Under the pieces are notes generated by a model, which ran no database searches, had not been told where the DNA came from, and saw only the letters and a program-made list of their open reading frames with translations. DNA of 64,000 nt from contig BMWJ01000018.1 of assembly GCA_014651175.1 (NCBI GenBank), forward strand, positions 1-64,000, in the 5' to 3' direction. The DNA is from Streptomyces clavifer (GTDB taxonomy: Bacteria; Actinomycetota; Actinomycetes; Streptomycetales; Streptomycetaceae). Below, piece after piece: positions 44,581 through 52,852 of this stretch. Position 1 is the first letter of the stretch; every line of letters starts with the position of its first letter. Both the position numbers and the translations under genes were made by a program.

Positions 44581-45015
44581 ATGACGAGCGACATGTCGGC
44601 CGGTCAGGTCTCGGACCTCGACTGGCTGTTGAGCGGGCTGGTCCAGCGCGTGCCCCATACGCGCAGCGCGGTCCTGCTCTCGGCCGACGGCCTGGTGAAA
44701 TCCTTCCACGGCATGGATCCCGACAGTGCCGACCACATGGCGGCCCTGGCCGCCGGGCTGTACTCCCTGGGCCGCAGTGCCGGTGCCCGGTTCGGTGACA
44801 ACGGGGACGTGAGACAGGTCGTGGTCGAGCTCGACTCGACGCTGCTGTTCGTCTCGACCGCCGGATCCGGGACCTGTCTCGCCGTCCTCTCCGGCCGCGA
44901 GGCGGATGCCGCCGTACTGGGGTACGAGATGGCCATGCTGGTCAAGAGCGTCCGCCCCTACCTGGTGACGCCGCTCCGGCAGACGGCCGGAGCACCCTTC
45001 AGTCCGGGGCTGTGA
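44581..45015 (+). CDS. cvnB: Conservon roadblock/LC7-domain protein (CvnB)
   Basis: 144 residues beginning 7 bases after cvnA. The whole protein is a Roadblock/LC7 fold (LDWLLSGLVQRVPHTRSAVL, LSADGLVKSFHG, DHMAALAAGLYSLGRSAGAR, QVVVELDSTLLFVSTAGSGT, CLAVLSGREADAAVLGYEMA), related to MglB, the GTPase-activating partner of MglA-type small GTPases. In conservons CvnB works with the CvnD GTPase. Its stop overlaps the DUF742 start (GTGA). Confidence 0.93.
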   Translation: MTSDMSAGQVSDLDWLLSGLVQRVPHTRSAVLLSADGLVKSFHGMDPDSADHMAALAAGLYSLGRSAGARFGDNGDVRQVVVELDSTLLFVSTAGSGTCLAVLSGREADAAVLGYEMAMLVKSVRPYLVTPLRQTAGAPFSPGL

Positions 45016-45389
45016 GGGTGCCGGCCCCGCAGGACGGGCCGTTGCTCGACGACGCGGCCGGCCGGCTCATCCGCCCGTACACGGTGAGCAACGGCCGGAC
45101 GAGGCCGACCGGCGTGCTCGACCTGCTCTCCCTGGTGATGGCCACGGGCAGCGAGCCGCAGGTCCACCTCGGGCCCGAACACACGGTGGCGCTGGAGCTG
45201 TGCGAGGGCCCCACCTCCGTGGCCGAGATCGCCGCGCATCTGCGGCTGCCCGCCGTCATCACCAAGATCCTGCTGTCCGACCTGGTCGACTGCGGTGCGA
45301 TCACCGCGCACGCCCCCGCGTTCCATGACATGCCCACCGACCGATCTCTGCTGGAGGCAGTGCTCGATGGTCTACGACGACAACTCTGA
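45012..45389 (+). CDS. cvnC: Conservon DUF742 protein (CvnC)
   Basis: 125 residues from a GTG overlapping the cvnB stop. RLIRPYTVSNGRTRPTGVLD, LELCEGPTSVAEIAAHLRLP and KILLSDLVDCGAI are the typical DUF742 blocks, which form a winged-helix-like fold. CvnC is the third component of the conservon; its biochemical job is uncertain but it is thought to join the membrane-associated complex. It overlaps the GTPase gene by 23 bases. Confidence 0.92.
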   Translation: MRVPAPQDGPLLDDAAGRLIRPYTVSNGRTRPTGVLDLLSLVMATGSEPQVHLGPEHTVALELCEGPTSVAEIAAHLRLPAVITKILLSDLVDCGAITAHAPAFHDMPTDRSLLEAVLDGLRRQL

Positions 45390-45987
45390 CAGCACCGGAC
45401 GCTCCGAATTCTTCCCCGTGGCCCTCAAGGTCCTTGTCGCCGGCGGCTTCGGCGTCGGCAAAACGACGTTCGTGGGCGCCGTCAGCGAGATCGCACCGCT
45501 GAGCACCGAGGAACTCCTGACCCAGGTGAGCGTGGCCACCGACAGCCTCGACGGCATCGAGTCCAAGACGGCGACCACCGTGGCCATGGACTTCGGCCGG
45601 ATCACGCTCTCCGAGCAGCACGTGCTCTACCTCTTCGGCACCCCCGGGCAGGAGCGGTTCTGGTTCATGTGGGACGAGCTGTCCAAGGGGGCATTGGGGG
45701 CTGTCGTGATCGCCGACACGCGCAGGCTGGCGGAGTGCTTCGCCGCCGTCGACTTCTTCGAGCGGCGCGGCATCGGATTCATCGTCGCGGTCAACGAGTT
45801 CGACGGCGCCTACCGCTACGAACCCGACGAGGTCCGGGGTGCCCTCGATCTGGGGCCCGAGGTGCCGGTCGTCCTGTGCGACGCCAGGATCGCCAGCTCC
45901 GGCACCGGCGCGCTGGTCACCCTCGTCCAGCACCTCATCAACGCCACGGCACCGGCACCGCTGTCCGTCTTCGGGGCCCATCCGTGA
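45367..45987 (+). CDS. cvnD: Conservon small GTPase (CvnD)
   Basis: 206 residues from the ATG at 45367. GTPase motifs: G1 VAGGFGVGKTTFVG, G2/G3 region TTVAMDFGRI and YLFGTPGQERFWFMWDELSK (G3 with G instead of D, as usual in this family), G4-like VAVNEFDGA. It is an MglA/Ras-like switch controlled by the CvnA/B/C proteins. The last base of its stop is the first base of the GAF gene start. Confidence 0.93.
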   Translation: MVYDDNSDSTGRSEFFPVALKVLVAGGFGVGKTTFVGAVSEIAPLSTEELLTQVSVATDSLDGIESKTATTVAMDFGRITLSEQHVLYLFGTPGQERFWFMWDELSKGALGAVVIADTRRLAECFAAVDFFERRGIGFIVAVNEFDGAYRYEPDEVRGALDLGPEVPVVLCDARIASSGTGALVTLVQHLINATAPAPLSVFGAHP

Positions 45988-46568
45988 TGTCTTACGGGAC
46001 CGGCCGGCCGTTGCTCACCCCCGTCGACCCGGACGGCTCCGTCCGGGGTGCGCGGCTGCGGAGACTCGGCCTGGGGGGGCGTGCCGGCATGTCGTTCGAC
46101 AGCTTCGACGCCTTCGCCGACAGGGTGGCCGAAGTGACCGCGGCGCCGTTCTCGATGGTCAACTTCATCGACGAGAACCGGCAGTTCTTCGCCGGGCTGC
46201 ACACCCCGGCCGGCACGGGGAGCGGGTTCGACCTCGGAGCCGCCGCCGCGGGCGGCAGCAGCGGCGGCGTTCGCCACCTCGCCCGGGACCACGGCTACTG
46301 TCCGCACGTCCTCGTACGGCGCAAGGCACTCGTGCTGGAGGACGTCTGCGACTACCCGCGGTTCGCGGGGAACCCCGTCGTCGACGGCATAGGCATCCGC
46401 TCCTATCTGGGCGCCCCACTCATCGACCGCACGGGCGTCGCGCTCGGCACGGTCTGCGCCGTGGACACCGTGCCGCGCGCCTGGGGACGGGCGGGACTGG
46501 ACACCATCAAGCTGCTGGCGTGCGAACTCGTCGTGCAGATCGACCACCGGGACAAGGGCTTCCGCTGA
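45987..46568 (+). CDS. GAF-domain protein, fifth member of the conservon
   Basis: 193 residues from the ATG at 45987, which overlaps the cvnD stop (TGATG). It is a single GAF domain: FADRVAEVTAAPFSMVNFID, ENRQFFAGLHTPAG, YCPHVLVRRKALVLEDVCDY, SYLGAPLIDRTGVALGTVCA. The Cys in CPHVLV and CAVD may matter for redox or ligand sensing. Conservons often end with an extra gene; in some it is a cytochrome P450. A GAF sensor here would supply a signal input to the GTPase module (inference). Confidence 0.87.
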   Translation: MSYGTGRPLLTPVDPDGSVRGARLRRLGLGGRAGMSFDSFDAFADRVAEVTAAPFSMVNFIDENRQFFAGLHTPAGTGSGFDLGAAAAGGSSGGVRHLARDHGYCPHVLVRRKALVLEDVCDYPRFAGNPVVDGIGIRSYLGAPLIDRTGVALGTVCAVDTVPRAWGRAGLDTIKLLACELVVQIDHRDKGFR

Positions 46569-46701
46569 GCGGAGCGGACGACTCCGACGCCCTGCGGTGT
46601 GCCCGCTCGGGACAGCGTGCGCAGGTCCGTCTTCGGTTTCGGTCGTGCGGTGCCGCTGTCCGAAGCGCTGGACGCGACTCCCGCCCGGTACGGGAAGCCC
46701 T

Positions 46702-49700
46702 TCATGACGCACCGACGTCAGCGGTGGACGAGGGAGCCCTGCCCGTGCCCGGTCCGTGGAAATGCAGCCAGTCGACCGTGAACAGGTCGGACCCCTCGCT
46801 GCTCCACCGGGGGTTGGTGAACACCACGTACAGCCTCACCCCGCTGCCCGGGGCCTCGATCGCGGTCGTCGGCGACACGATCGCTCCCCGGGCGCCGGTG
46901 CCCGCGACGGACACCGAGCCGAGCAGTCTGCCCGTGGGTGAACCGGCCCGGAAATCGATCCGCCCGCCGATACCGCAGGCGGTCGCTCCGACCATGACCG
47001 AGTCGACGTTCCCGAGACGGACCGGGTCGAAGGCGACCCAGTCGCCGTCCTCGATCTCCGCCAGCGTCCTGCCGCCCGAGGCGTTCGCGCGGCCCGCCGC
47101 CACGGCTCCGCCGTGCGGGCCCCCGGTCGACGTGAAGTGCTCCGCCTCCCGGAACGCGGTACGCAGCGTGAGTGAGGCGGACCCGGTGAGCGCCGGGGTG
47201 CCCCTGTCCGTGTACTCGGCCGTGAGCGTGTACGGGACATCCGGGCCCCGGCCCTGATGGTCCCCGGCGTGCGTGACCAACTCGCCGCGGCACCCCGGGG
47301 GGCGGGCCACGGGCCTCAGCGGGGCGGCGGTGCCCAGCGGCGAGCGCACCACGACGCGGGAGCAGTCGACCGGTCCGGCCCTCCCGCCCTCCTCGTCCGT
47401 CACGCCCACGGTGAGGGCGAGGGTGTCACCGAAGGTGAACACCCCGCCGTCCGGCGGCTGTCGAAGCGTCACCAGGGGCCGTGTGTTGCCCACGGCCACG
47501 TCCTGACCGGCGAGGGCCGTCTCGCCTCCCGGCCGGGTGACCGTGAGGCGCGCCGTGAACCTGCCCTCGTCACGATAGGTGTGTGAGGGGTTCGCCGCCG
47601 TCGAATCGGTGCTGCCGTCACCGTCGAAGTCCCAGGCGTACGTCACCGGCGCCCCTCCATGAGGGCCGGAGCCGTCGAAGGTGACGGTCAGCGGCGCGGG
47701 GCCGTTGTCACGGTCGGTGGTGATCGCGGCCTCGGGCAGTCGTCGGTCACCGGCGTAGTCGATCCGGTGGACGCCGGCGCCCTCGTCGCCGCCGGCCTTG
47801 TCCGTGCCGCTGCCGGTGCCGCCGTCGACGACGTACAACGATCCGTCCGGACCGAAGCGTGCGGCGGTCGGCCGGTGCCACTCCATGTCCGTGAAGACGC
47901 CGTCGACGGACTGCAGCGCCCCGGCTTCCACGGAGGCGGACCGGTCGTCCGAGAACGTCTGGTCCGCCCGCTGGAACGAGAGCGTGGTGAACCGGCTGCC
48001 GACCGGATCGTAGGCCAGCCACTTCCCCTCGAAGTACGCCGGGAACGCGGTGCGGTCGGAGCCCGCGGGGTCGTGGGCGTACACGGCTCCACTGAGCGGA
48101 CCGCCCGTCACCGAAGTCCTCGGCGGGCCGCCCACGACGGCTGCCGCGCTGCCGGGCGGGCCGTCCGTGGACGCCGCCGTGCAGTCGAGGGCGGGACCCC
48201 GGTGCCTCGCGGCGGTGTCGTCGGTGCAGGAGGGCCGGTCGGCGACCCCCGCCTCGGTGATCCGCAGGTGGCCGACCGTGCCCTCGGGGCCCTGCTCGGA
48301 CACGAGCAGCGCACCGCTCCGTGGATCCGCCGTGATGCGGTAGGGATTTCGCAGGCCCGTTGCGTAGATCTCCGGGCGGGTCCCAGCCGTACCGGGTGCG
48401 AAGAGGTTTCCCTCCGGCACGGTGTACGTGCCGTCGTCCTGCGGGGTGATCCGAAGGATCTTCCCCCGCAGGTCGTTCGGAGCGTCCGCGACCGAGAGGT
48501 CCGCGGTGCCGGACGTCGCCACATGGAGGACGCCCTCCCCGCCGAAGGCGAGAGATGCGGATACGGGGGAATCCGCCTCGTCCGTGCCGCCCGGAAGGGT
48601 GAGGAGACGTCTCTCGGACGCCGGATCGACCGTCTTTCCGGAGACCGTGAAGCGCGAGAGGACCAGTCCGTCGCCGGCCTTGTCGGAATGCAGCACGTAG
48701 AGACGGCTGTTCCAAGCGAATCCGGGGTCGAGGGCGAGGCCGACCAGCCCGCCCGCCCGGTCGACGTCCTTCTGCGTGTACCCGAAGTCGACAGCCGTGG
48801 ACACCCGCATCGACTGCTGGTCGATGACCTTCACCTTCCCGGTGCGCTCGGCGAAGAACACCCGGCGGTCAGGGGTCACGGCCAGGTCGACGGGATCGGC
48901 GAGACCGTCCGCCGCGAGCGTGGTGCGCCGGAAGGAACCCGTGCGGGTGGCCGAGCAGTCGCCCGACTTCGCACCCGCGGCCCACTCGATGCCGCCCAGC
49001 AGGTGCGTCAGGAAACCCTCCTCCCGGAAGGCCGAAGCCGTATGGCCGCCCGCGGTGAACCAGGAGCGCCCGCCGTCGTAGTTCTGGCACCAGGACCACG
49101 GGTGGTCCACGCCCTCGTCGAGCCCGGTGATGCCGTCACCCACCGTGACGCGCGCGAGGGTGTGCGCGCCGGGGGCCGGGTCGGTGCGCCAGTCGTACCA
49201 CTCGTCCGTGCGCTCCCAGAGGTCCGGAAGACCCCTGGTGGAGGGGTGCGCGTGGTCGAGCACGTTGATCCGGCCCGTCCGTACAGGCGTGTGCCGGTCG
49301 AGGACCGCGCCCGCCAGGCCCTCGTACCAGTCCCAGTCACGTTCGGTGGCGGCAGCGGCGTGCAGTCCGACCCAGCCGCCGCCCGCCCGGATGTACGACC
49401 GCAGCGCGGCGCGCTCATCGGCGTCCAGCAGGTCGCCCCTGCCCGGCGCCGACTCCGTGTTGTTGAAGACGACCGCCTGGAAGCGGGCCAGATCGACGTC
49501 GTTGAAGACGGCGGAACTGCTCGTGGCCTCCACGTCGAATCCGTTTTCGGCGCCCAGCTCCAGGATCGCTTCGATTCCTGCGGGAGCCGACGCGTGGGCC
49601 GCGCCCGTCGTCCCCGAGTACACCAGCACACGAAAGGGTGCCGCGTGGGCTCTCGGGGGAGCGGCGACCAGCATCGTGCCGAGGATCAGCGCCATGAGTG

Positions 49701-49806
49701 CGACGAGCGCGATCAGTGGCGGGGGAAACGCCTGGGACGGGGCGCTGCTGGACGGCACGGGACTGCTGGACGGCGTGGGACCGCTGGATAACGGGCGGCT
49801 GCTCAT
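46702..49806 (-). CDS. Large secreted ThuA / sorbosone-dehydrogenase / PKD / CBM protein
   Basis: 1034 residues. The N terminus has a Ser/Pro-rich stretch, then a membrane/signal segment (LIALVALMALILGTMLVAAP). Domain order: ThuA about 57-265 (FRVLVYSGTTGAAHASAPAG, GGGWVGLHAAAATERDWDWY), a glucose/sorbosone-dehydrogenase-type six-bladed propeller about 305-660 (LADPVDLAVTPDRRVFFAER, DEADSPVSASLAFGGEGVLH, TGLRNPYRITADPRSGALLV), PKD about 705-790 (TYAWDFDGDGSTDSTA), and a CBM6-like beta sandwich about 885-1022 (ANASGGRTLAEIEDGDWVAF). It probably acts on extracellular carbohydrate. A LacI-type palindrome sits just upstream of the start. Confidence 0.88.
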   Translation of the reverse strand: MSSRPLSSGPTPSSSPVPSSSAPSQAFPPPLIALVALMALILGTMLVAAPPRAHAAPFRVLVYSGTTGAAHASAPAGIEAILELGAENGFDVEATSSSAVFNDVDLARFQAVVFNNTESAPGRGDLLDADERAALRSYIRAGGGWVGLHAAAATERDWDWYEGLAGAVLDRHTPVRTGRINVLDHAHPSTRGLPDLWERTDEWYDWRTDPAPGAHTLARVTVGDGITGLDEGVDHPWSWCQNYDGGRSWFTAGGHTASAFREEGFLTHLLGGIEWAAGAKSGDCSATRTGSFRRTTLAADGLADPVDLAVTPDRRVFFAERTGKVKVIDQQSMRVSTAVDFGYTQKDVDRAGGLVGLALDPGFAWNSRLYVLHSDKAGDGLVLSRFTVSGKTVDPASERRLLTLPGGTDEADSPVSASLAFGGEGVLHVATSGTADLSVADAPNDLRGKILRITPQDDGTYTVPEGNLFAPGTAGTRPEIYATGLRNPYRITADPRSGALLVSEQGPEGTVGHLRITEAGVADRPSCTDDTAARHRGPALDCTAASTDGPPGSAAAVVGGPPRTSVTGGPLSGAVYAHDPAGSDRTAFPAYFEGKWLAYDPVGSRFTTLSFQRADQTFSDDRSASVEAGALQSVDGVFTDMEWHRPTAARFGPDGSLYVVDGGTGSGTDKAGGDEGAGVHRIDYAGDRRLPEAAITTDRDNGPAPLTVTFDGSGPHGGAPVTYAWDFDGDGSTDSTAANPSHTYRDEGRFTARLTVTRPGGETALAGQDVAVGNTRPLVTLRQPPDGGVFTFGDTLALTVGVTDEEGGRAGPVDCSRVVVRSPLGTAAPLRPVARPPGCRGELVTHAGDHQGRGPDVPYTLTAEYTDRGTPALTGSASLTLRTAFREAEHFTSTGGPHGGAVAAGRANASGGRTLAEIEDGDWVAFDPVRLGNVDSVMVGATACGIGGRIDFRAGSPTGRLLGSVSVAGTGARGAIVSPTTAIEAPGSGVRLYVVFTNPRWSSEGSDLFTVDWLHFHGPGTGRAPSSTADVGAS

Positions 49807-49846
49807 GGGGCGCTCCCTGGGCGGTGATACCGGCTGCGGGGGTTTA

Positions 49847-49858
49847 GAAAGCGCTTTC
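49847..49858 (-). promoter_or_regulatory. LacI-family operator ahead of the ThuA gene
   Basis: GAAAGCGCTTTC is a perfect 12-base palindrome with the central CG step typical of LacI/GalR operators. It is about 40 bases upstream of the ThuA start on the minus strand, so sugar-induced control is likely. Confidence 0.65.
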
Positions 49859-50157
49859 CGGAGTGCGTTGCTCAGCGTAGGTTCAGGGCTTCGCCGGGGT
49901 CAATGGGGCGGCAGCGCCCGCAGTGGCGGCCCATGACTGTCAGTGCGCGGCGCTGTGGTCGAGGCGGGGCGGCAGGCCGCCTCGCCTCGGCCCGCGGCAC
50001 GCCCGGAACCGGGCCTGCCGCGGGCCGAGGACGGCTGACCGGGCGCCGGCTCGCACTGGGTTGGTGGAGCCGCCGCCCGGTGCGGCGGCTCGCGTGGGCC
50101 GCCGGCGCGGCTGTCCGCTTGCCGGCTCGGTGTTCGGCGGGTCGGCAGCACGGAAGG

Positions 50158-51054
50158 TCAGAGGCGCAGGAAGCCGGTGATCCGCTGCCGCAGGCCGTGC
50201 GCGTCCAGGCCGTGCGCCGTGAGGTGCTCCTCCAGCTGTCCGTAGCGGCGCAGTTCGGCCCGGCCCACCCCGAGCCCGAGGATCCGGTGGGGCAGGTCGG
50301 CGAGCGCGTCGTTGGCCGCCGCCGTCGACGTACCCGCCAGATACGGTTCGACGATCACCACGTCCGAAGGCCCCGCACCGGCGGCGGCACGCAGGCCCGC
50401 CGTGTCGAAGGGGCGCACGGTGGCCGCGTACAGCACGGTCACGTCGAGGTCCCCGGTCGCCGCGAGCACGTTGTCCAGCATCGGCCCGACGGCGATGACC
50501 ACCCCGCCGGTGCCCCGGCGCACGGTGCTGAAGCCGTCCCCTGTCACGGGGCGGCCGGCGCTGTTCGACTGGAGGGAGAGGCGTACGTAGACACGGCCCT
50601 CCGACGCGACGGCCTGCCGCACCAGTGCCTCGGCCTCGTCGGGATGGCCCGGCACATGGACCGTCCAGCCGTCGAGGGTGTCCAGCAGTGCGACGTCACC
50701 GGGTGACATGTGGGTGAAGCCCCCGGCCGGCCAGTCGTACGAAGCCCCGGCGCTGACCAGCACACCACCCACGCCCTGATGCCCGAGATCCAGCTTCACC
50801 TGCTCGAACGGCCGCTCCACGAGGAAGCTGGCGAAGGTGTGCATGAGGGGCCGCATTCCGGTCAGTGCCAGGCCGGCCCCCGCTCCGATGAGCAACTGCT
50901 CCCTGATCCCCACGTTGATCACCCGGTCGGGATGAGCCCGCTCGGCCGCCGCGAAGCCGTCGCGGCTGATCTCGGCGAGTACGAGGGCGAGGCGCGGGTC
51001 CTCGTCCAGCTGCCGCGAGGTGGTGGCGATGAACCGGTCACGCATGGTGTCCAT
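50158..51054 (-). CDS. Transketolase-like C-terminal subunit (pyrimidine-binding and C-terminal domains)
   Basis: 298 residues. The start (MRDRFIATTSRQLDEDPRLA) leads to the pyrimidine-binding domain, with the catalytic Glu in RVINVGIREQLLIGAGAGLA and MRPLMHTFASFLVERPFEQV. The C-terminal transketolase domain is present (VVIAVGPMLDNVLAATGDLD). It makes one chain of a two-chain thiamine-diphosphate enzyme with the gene 52 bases upstream. Short two-chain transketolases of this kind are common in bacteria, but the actual sugar or keto substrate is not clear. It is not Dxs, which is a single chain of about 640 residues. Confidence 0.88.
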   Translation of the reverse strand: MDTMRDRFIATTSRQLDEDPRLALVLAEISRDGFAAAERAHPDRVINVGIREQLLIGAGAGLALTGMRPLMHTFASFLVERPFEQVKLDLGHQGVGGVLVSAGASYDWPAGGFTHMSPGDVALLDTLDGWTVHVPGHPDEAEALVRQAVASEGRVYVRLSLQSNSAGRPVTGDGFSTVRRGTGGVVIAVGPMLDNVLAATGDLDVTVLYAATVRPFDTAGLRAAAGAGPSDVVIVEPYLAGTSTAAANDALADLPHRILGLGVGRAELRRYGQLEEHLTAHGLDAHGLRQRITGFLRL

Positions 51055-51106
51055 GAGCAGTGTCCTCCGTCGTTCTGTTCCGGCGTCGTCCTGTTGCGGG
51101 GTGTGG

Positions 51107-51808
51107 TCAGTGCGCGGCGGCCACGCGGGCGATCACCGCGTGCGGCCGGCCGGGGTGCGGCATGGTGAAGGCCGTGTGCAGGGCCTCGTGGTCCCGGCCG
51201 TCCACCGACAGGGCCGACCAGCCGGCGGCCTCGAACCGTGCGGCGATGCCGCCCGGTCTGGCGTACGTCGCCGAGCCGTTGTCGATCACCACGGTGTGCA
51301 GCTGGTCGAGCCCGGCCGGGCCCGCGTAGGCGATCGCCTCGTGGTTGCTGCCCTCGTCCAGTTCGGCGTCCCCCGTCAGCACCCAGACGCCCGGCCCGGT
51401 CAGCCCCTGCGCCCGCAGCCCCAGAACGCTGCCCACCGCCAGCGGGAGCCCGTGTCCGAGGGACCCGCTGCCGATCTCGGCCCCCGGCACGAGGAGCCGG
51501 TCGGGGTGGTGGCCGAGCGGGGAGTCGTACGATCCGAAGCCCGGGAGCAGCTCCTCACCGAAGAAGCCGCGTGCGGCCAGTACGGCGTAGTACGCCATGG
51601 GCCCGTGGCCCTTCGAGAGCAGGAACCGGTCGCGGTCGGGGGAACCGGCGGTGGCGGGCGTGACCCGCAGCACCCGGTCGTACAGCACCCACAGGGCGTC
51701 GAGGGTGGAGGTCGCGGCGGGGCCGTGCTTCTCGTCCCCGGTCATCAGGCTCATCAGCCGGTTCAGGTCGTCGTATCCGTACACCGGCGCGGAGGTCGTG
51801 TTCGTCAT
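51107..51808 (-). CDS. Transketolase-like N-terminal subunit (TPP-binding)
   Basis: 233 residues from the ATG at 51808 (MTNTTSAPVYGYDDLNRLM). The TPP domain is present: DRFLLSKGHGPMAYYAVLAA, GSLGHGLPLAVGSVLGLRAQ, and the Mg/diphosphate motif GDAELDEGSNHEA (GDxE...N). It pairs with the C-terminal subunit 52 bases downstream. The ATG follows a promoter so closely that the transcript is probably leaderless (see the MerR-type site at 51811-51845). It is the first gene of a two-gene operon. Confidence 0.88.
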   Translation of the reverse strand: MTNTTSAPVYGYDDLNRLMSLMTGDEKHGPAATSTLDALWVLYDRVLRVTPATAGSPDRDRFLLSKGHGPMAYYAVLAARGFFGEELLPGFGSYDSPLGHHPDRLLVPGAEIGSGSLGHGLPLAVGSVLGLRAQGLTGPGVWVLTGDAELDEGSNHEAIAYAGPAGLDQLHTVVIDNGSATYARPGGIAARFEAAGWSALSVDGRDHEALHTAFTMPHPGRPHAVIARVAAAH

Positions 51809-51810
51809 GC

Positions 51811-51845
51811 GCCCAGCGTCGAACATCAAGCGTGGTTGAGGTCAA
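51811..51845 (-). promoter_or_regulatory. MerR-type promoter for the transketolase operon
   Basis: On the minus strand TTGACC (51845-51840) and GACGCT (ending 6 bases before the ATG) are separated by 19 bases, the long spacer that MerR activators correct. The spacer holds a dyad CCTCAA-6-TTGATG, close to the CTCAA...TTGAG sites of MerR proteins. With a start point near the ATG the mRNA would be leaderless. No MerR gene is adjacent, so the regulator is elsewhere. Confidence 0.55.
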
Positions 51846-51933
51846 GGGGTAAACGGGTTCGTGACCACGTGTCCAAGTGCGGTATTGTTCTCATGCGCGT
51901 TCGGCCAGGGGAAACCCCAGGTCAGACGGGCAG

Positions 51934-52007
<74 letters not shown>

Positions 52008-52024
52008 CTGGAGACAGTCGCAGA

Positions 52025-52062
52025 TCAGGGCCGGTATCGGAGAAATCCGATACCGGCCCTGA
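52025..52062 (+). terminator. Terminator after tRNA-Pro
   Basis: Perfect 17-base arms (52025-52041 and 52046-52062) with a GAAA tetraloop, 18 bases after the tRNA, followed by GCCGTTCTTGG. Confidence 0.85.
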
Positions 52063-52139
52063 GCCGTTCTTGGGGACCAGCTGGGGACCAGCCTCCTTGA
52101 CCGGTGTCAGCGGGTCATGATGACCGGGCTCTGTGCTCG

Positions 52140-52681
52140 GCGGACGCGTCATCAGCTCGGCCGCGTTCCTGGCGAGCCACTTGAGCTCGTGGACGGTGAG
52201 GATGACGGGCGTCTCGGGGGCGGCCTCCTTGAACTGGTGGGCCAGTGAGAGCGCCTTCTCCAGCTCGGGGCGCACCTTGACGCGGGTGCTGGTCTGCTCC
52301 TTGAAGACCTTGTGGCACTCCGCGCGGTGGAGGGCTTCGAACTGACTCGCCAGCTCCTGCCGGGCGGTCGACGTCCTCGCCTACCCGATGCGGACCGGGC
52401 GCTGGGTGCGGGGCGCGGGCGAGACGGTGAGCGCGGGGCCCTGCTTCCACGCGCGGCCGGGTGGTGGTCGGCGGGGACGAGGACTTCGAATTCCTTGCGG
52501 AGCGCGGAGCGCGGGGACGAGGGCGAAGCGCGGGGTGTGGTATTTCGCGGCGGTCTCCCCGAGTGCGGCAGGCGGAGCCGACGGGCGCGTCACAGTTCGG
52601 GCAGTCGTGACGTTCTGCCGCGCCCTCAGCGAGCACGTTTCCGCGGGTCGCCGTTCGCAGAAGCCCTCTCGAAACCTGCAT
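52140..52681 (-). pseudogene. Degraded serine recombinase (resolvase family)
   Basis: From an ATG at 52681 the minus strand reads MQVSRGLLRTATRGNVLAEG and CPNCDAPVGSACRTR (zinc-ribbon-like N terminus). It continues in shifted frames with AAKYHTPRFALVPALR and KEFEVLVPADHHP. The catalytic N-terminal region RIG-Y-ARTSTARQELASQ is broken because the Tyr codon TAC is now TAG (52383-52381). The frame then resumes with FEALHRAECHKVFKEQ and RPELEKALSLAHQFKEAAPE...VHELKWLARNAAELM. The rest of the domain and the C terminus are lost near 52140. At least two frameshifts and one nonsense change make it a pseudogene, left by an element that integrated at tRNA-Pro. Confidence 0.8.
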
Positions 52682-52852
52682 GTTGTGCGAGGCACCTACC
52701 GGATGGATCTCACGCCCGATCGGTCCGCACTGGCCCTCTCGCGGAGATCTCACAGGCGAACATGTATGTGAACCAGCATGTCAGCGATCTTCCCCCGACC
52801 CTGGATTTACATCGCCGCACCGTAGCTGTACGAGCGTCCACCGCTGTGCCAG

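Noticed and set aside
50158-51808. The split transketolase as the missing Dxs
   Set aside because: Two short chains and transketolase-type motifs do not fit Dxs, a single chain of about 640 residues; the locus is also 50 kb from the hopanoid genes.
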